From: JBBQDZ01 sp038237515
Lineage (GTDB): Bacteria; Actinomycetota; Thermoleophilia; Gaiellales; Gaiellaceae
Reading direction: 5' to 3'
NCBI GenBank assembly: GCA_038237515.1
Contig: JBBRYP010000072.1
Span: forward strand, 1 to 20,762
DNA length: 20,762 nt
The first letter of the stretch is position 1. Each line of letters begins with the position of its first letter. A program made the position numbers and the translations under genes. Positions 20,628 through 20,762 of this stretch are shown piece after piece. Under the pieces are notes generated by a model. That model was not told where the DNA came from. It saw nothing but the letters and a program-made list of their open reading frames with translations, and did no database searches.

Positions 20628-20653
20628 ATGCACGAGCCGGTAGGCGAGTGCAT
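20628..20653. repeat. Hairpin 2 with a symmetric GA/GA internal loop
   Basis: ATGCAC (20628-20633) pairs with GTGCAT (20648-20653). Inside, GCC (20636-20638) pairs with GGC (20643-20645) around GGTA. Between the two helices each strand has the dinucleotide GA, which in RNA can form tandem sheared G-A pairs. This is more like a folded RNA than a simple terminator. Confidence 0.5.
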
Positions 20654-20669
20654 GTGCCCGGAGGGGGCG

Positions 20670-20694
20670 AAGGGGGGAACTCCGTTCCCCCCTT
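20670..20694. repeat. Hairpin 3, perfect 11-bp stem
   Basis: AAGGGGGGAAC (20670-20680) is perfectly complementary to GTTCCCCCCTT (20684-20694), with a 3-nt loop TCC. As a transcript it would be very stable. It has only TT after the C-run, so intrinsic termination is possible but not typical. Confidence 0.55.
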
Positions 20695-20748
20695 GGAGCG
20701 GAGGCGAAGCCGCAGCGATAACTCCTCGAAGGGTGTAGGCAGCCGGGG

Positions 20749-20762
20749 GGTCTCGGGGGGCG
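20749..20762 (-). repeat. Inverted repeat, right copy (at window end)
   Basis: GGTCTCGGGGGGCG at the extreme end of the window is the reverse complement of 20375-20388. It is cut by the window boundary, so its full extent cannot be seen. Confidence 0.5.

Larger units (their letters stand above)
20310..20762. other. Non-coding, hairpin- and repeat-rich stretch to window end
   Basis: These 453 bases hold no ORF with a recognisable domain; the open frames look like GC-rich shadows. They do hold several precise structures: an inverted repeat shared by 20375-20388 and 20749-20762, a palindrome CGCCCCGGGGCG at 20513-20524, three GATGGAGA copies between 20549 and 20618, and hairpins at 20418-20447, 20628-20653, 20670-20694 and 20703-20711. 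The stretch may be a structured RNA, a small repeated element, or the left part of a mobile element continuing past 20762. I cannot assign it to a known family. Confidence 0.5.

Noticed and set aside
20530..20762. Assignment of the tail to a group II intron, an IscB-type (HEARO/omega) RNA, or RNase P RNA
   Set aside because: I compared from memory with the intron GUGYG start and domain V, the known omega-RNA layout and the RNase P core motifs, and found no convincing match. It is left as an unassigned structured region.
1..20762. CRISPR array, tRNA, rRNA, integrase or toxin-antitoxin pair
   Set aside because: I found no regularly spaced direct repeats, no cloverleaf-like sequence with a conserved T-loop, and no matching proteins. 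The three GATGGAGA copies are unevenly spaced (23 and 39 nt) and too short for CRISPR.

Overview
This window is about 20.8 kb of very GC-rich, densely coding bacterial chromosome with strong G/C third-position bias and many GTG starts. I read it as a high-GC actinobacterium-like genome, perhaps Thermoleophilia (Gaiellales/Solirubrobacterales relatives). That placement is an inference from composition, the two-subunit glycyl-tRNA synthetase and the mix of families; there is no rRNA to confirm it. I saw no CRISPR array, tRNA, rRNA, transposase or prophage gene. Almost everything is chromosomal housekeeping.

Layout. (1) Positions 1-543, minus strand: a truncated secreted N-acetylmuramoyl-L-alanine amidase, preceded by a 45-residue membrane protein. 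(2) Positions 563-6010, plus strand: a nucleoside-salvage operon, deoB / methyltransferase / pyrimidine-nucleoside phosphorylase, joined by 4-nt GTGA overlaps, followed by mutM and a secreted clan-A-type glycoside hydrolase. (3) Positions 6029-9461, minus strand: a 1042-residue XRE-HTH plus coiled-coil protein and a glutaredoxin-like protein. (4) Positions 9532-14573, plus strand: recO, a GNAT acetyltransferase, glyQ, glyS, the PPDK regulatory protein and a 61-residue membrane protein. (5) Positions 14586-16087, minus strand: a zinc-ribbon metallo-beta-lactamase-fold protein and a second methyltransferase. (6) Positions 16150-18756, plus strand: pyruvate phosphate dikinase. (7) Positions 18966-20309: an SPFH/NfeD membrane pair. 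(8) Positions 20310-20762: 453 bases without a convincing gene but rich in hairpins and repeats.

How the genes work together. DeoB and the phosphorylase feed nucleoside-derived pentose phosphates into central metabolism. The regulatory protein at 13561 belongs to the family that switches PPDK on and off, and its target ppdK, with the regulatory Thr and catalytic His intact, lies 1.8 kb downstream. The order recO, glyQ, glyS, PPDK regulator resembles Firmicutes gene order.

The most notable non-coding signal is a repeated promoter layout. A TANNNT-type -10 hexamer lies exactly 6-7 nt before the start codon of deoB, recO, glyQ, the PPDK regulator and the coiled-coil protein, with near matches before the GNAT gene and the second methyltransferase. 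No Shine-Dalgarno sequence is visible for most of these, so they probably make leaderless mRNAs. The SPFH gene is different: it has a Shine-Dalgarno sequence and a perfect inverted repeat straddling its -10 box. The best candidate for something undescribed is the structured stretch at 20360-20762, which continues past the window edge.
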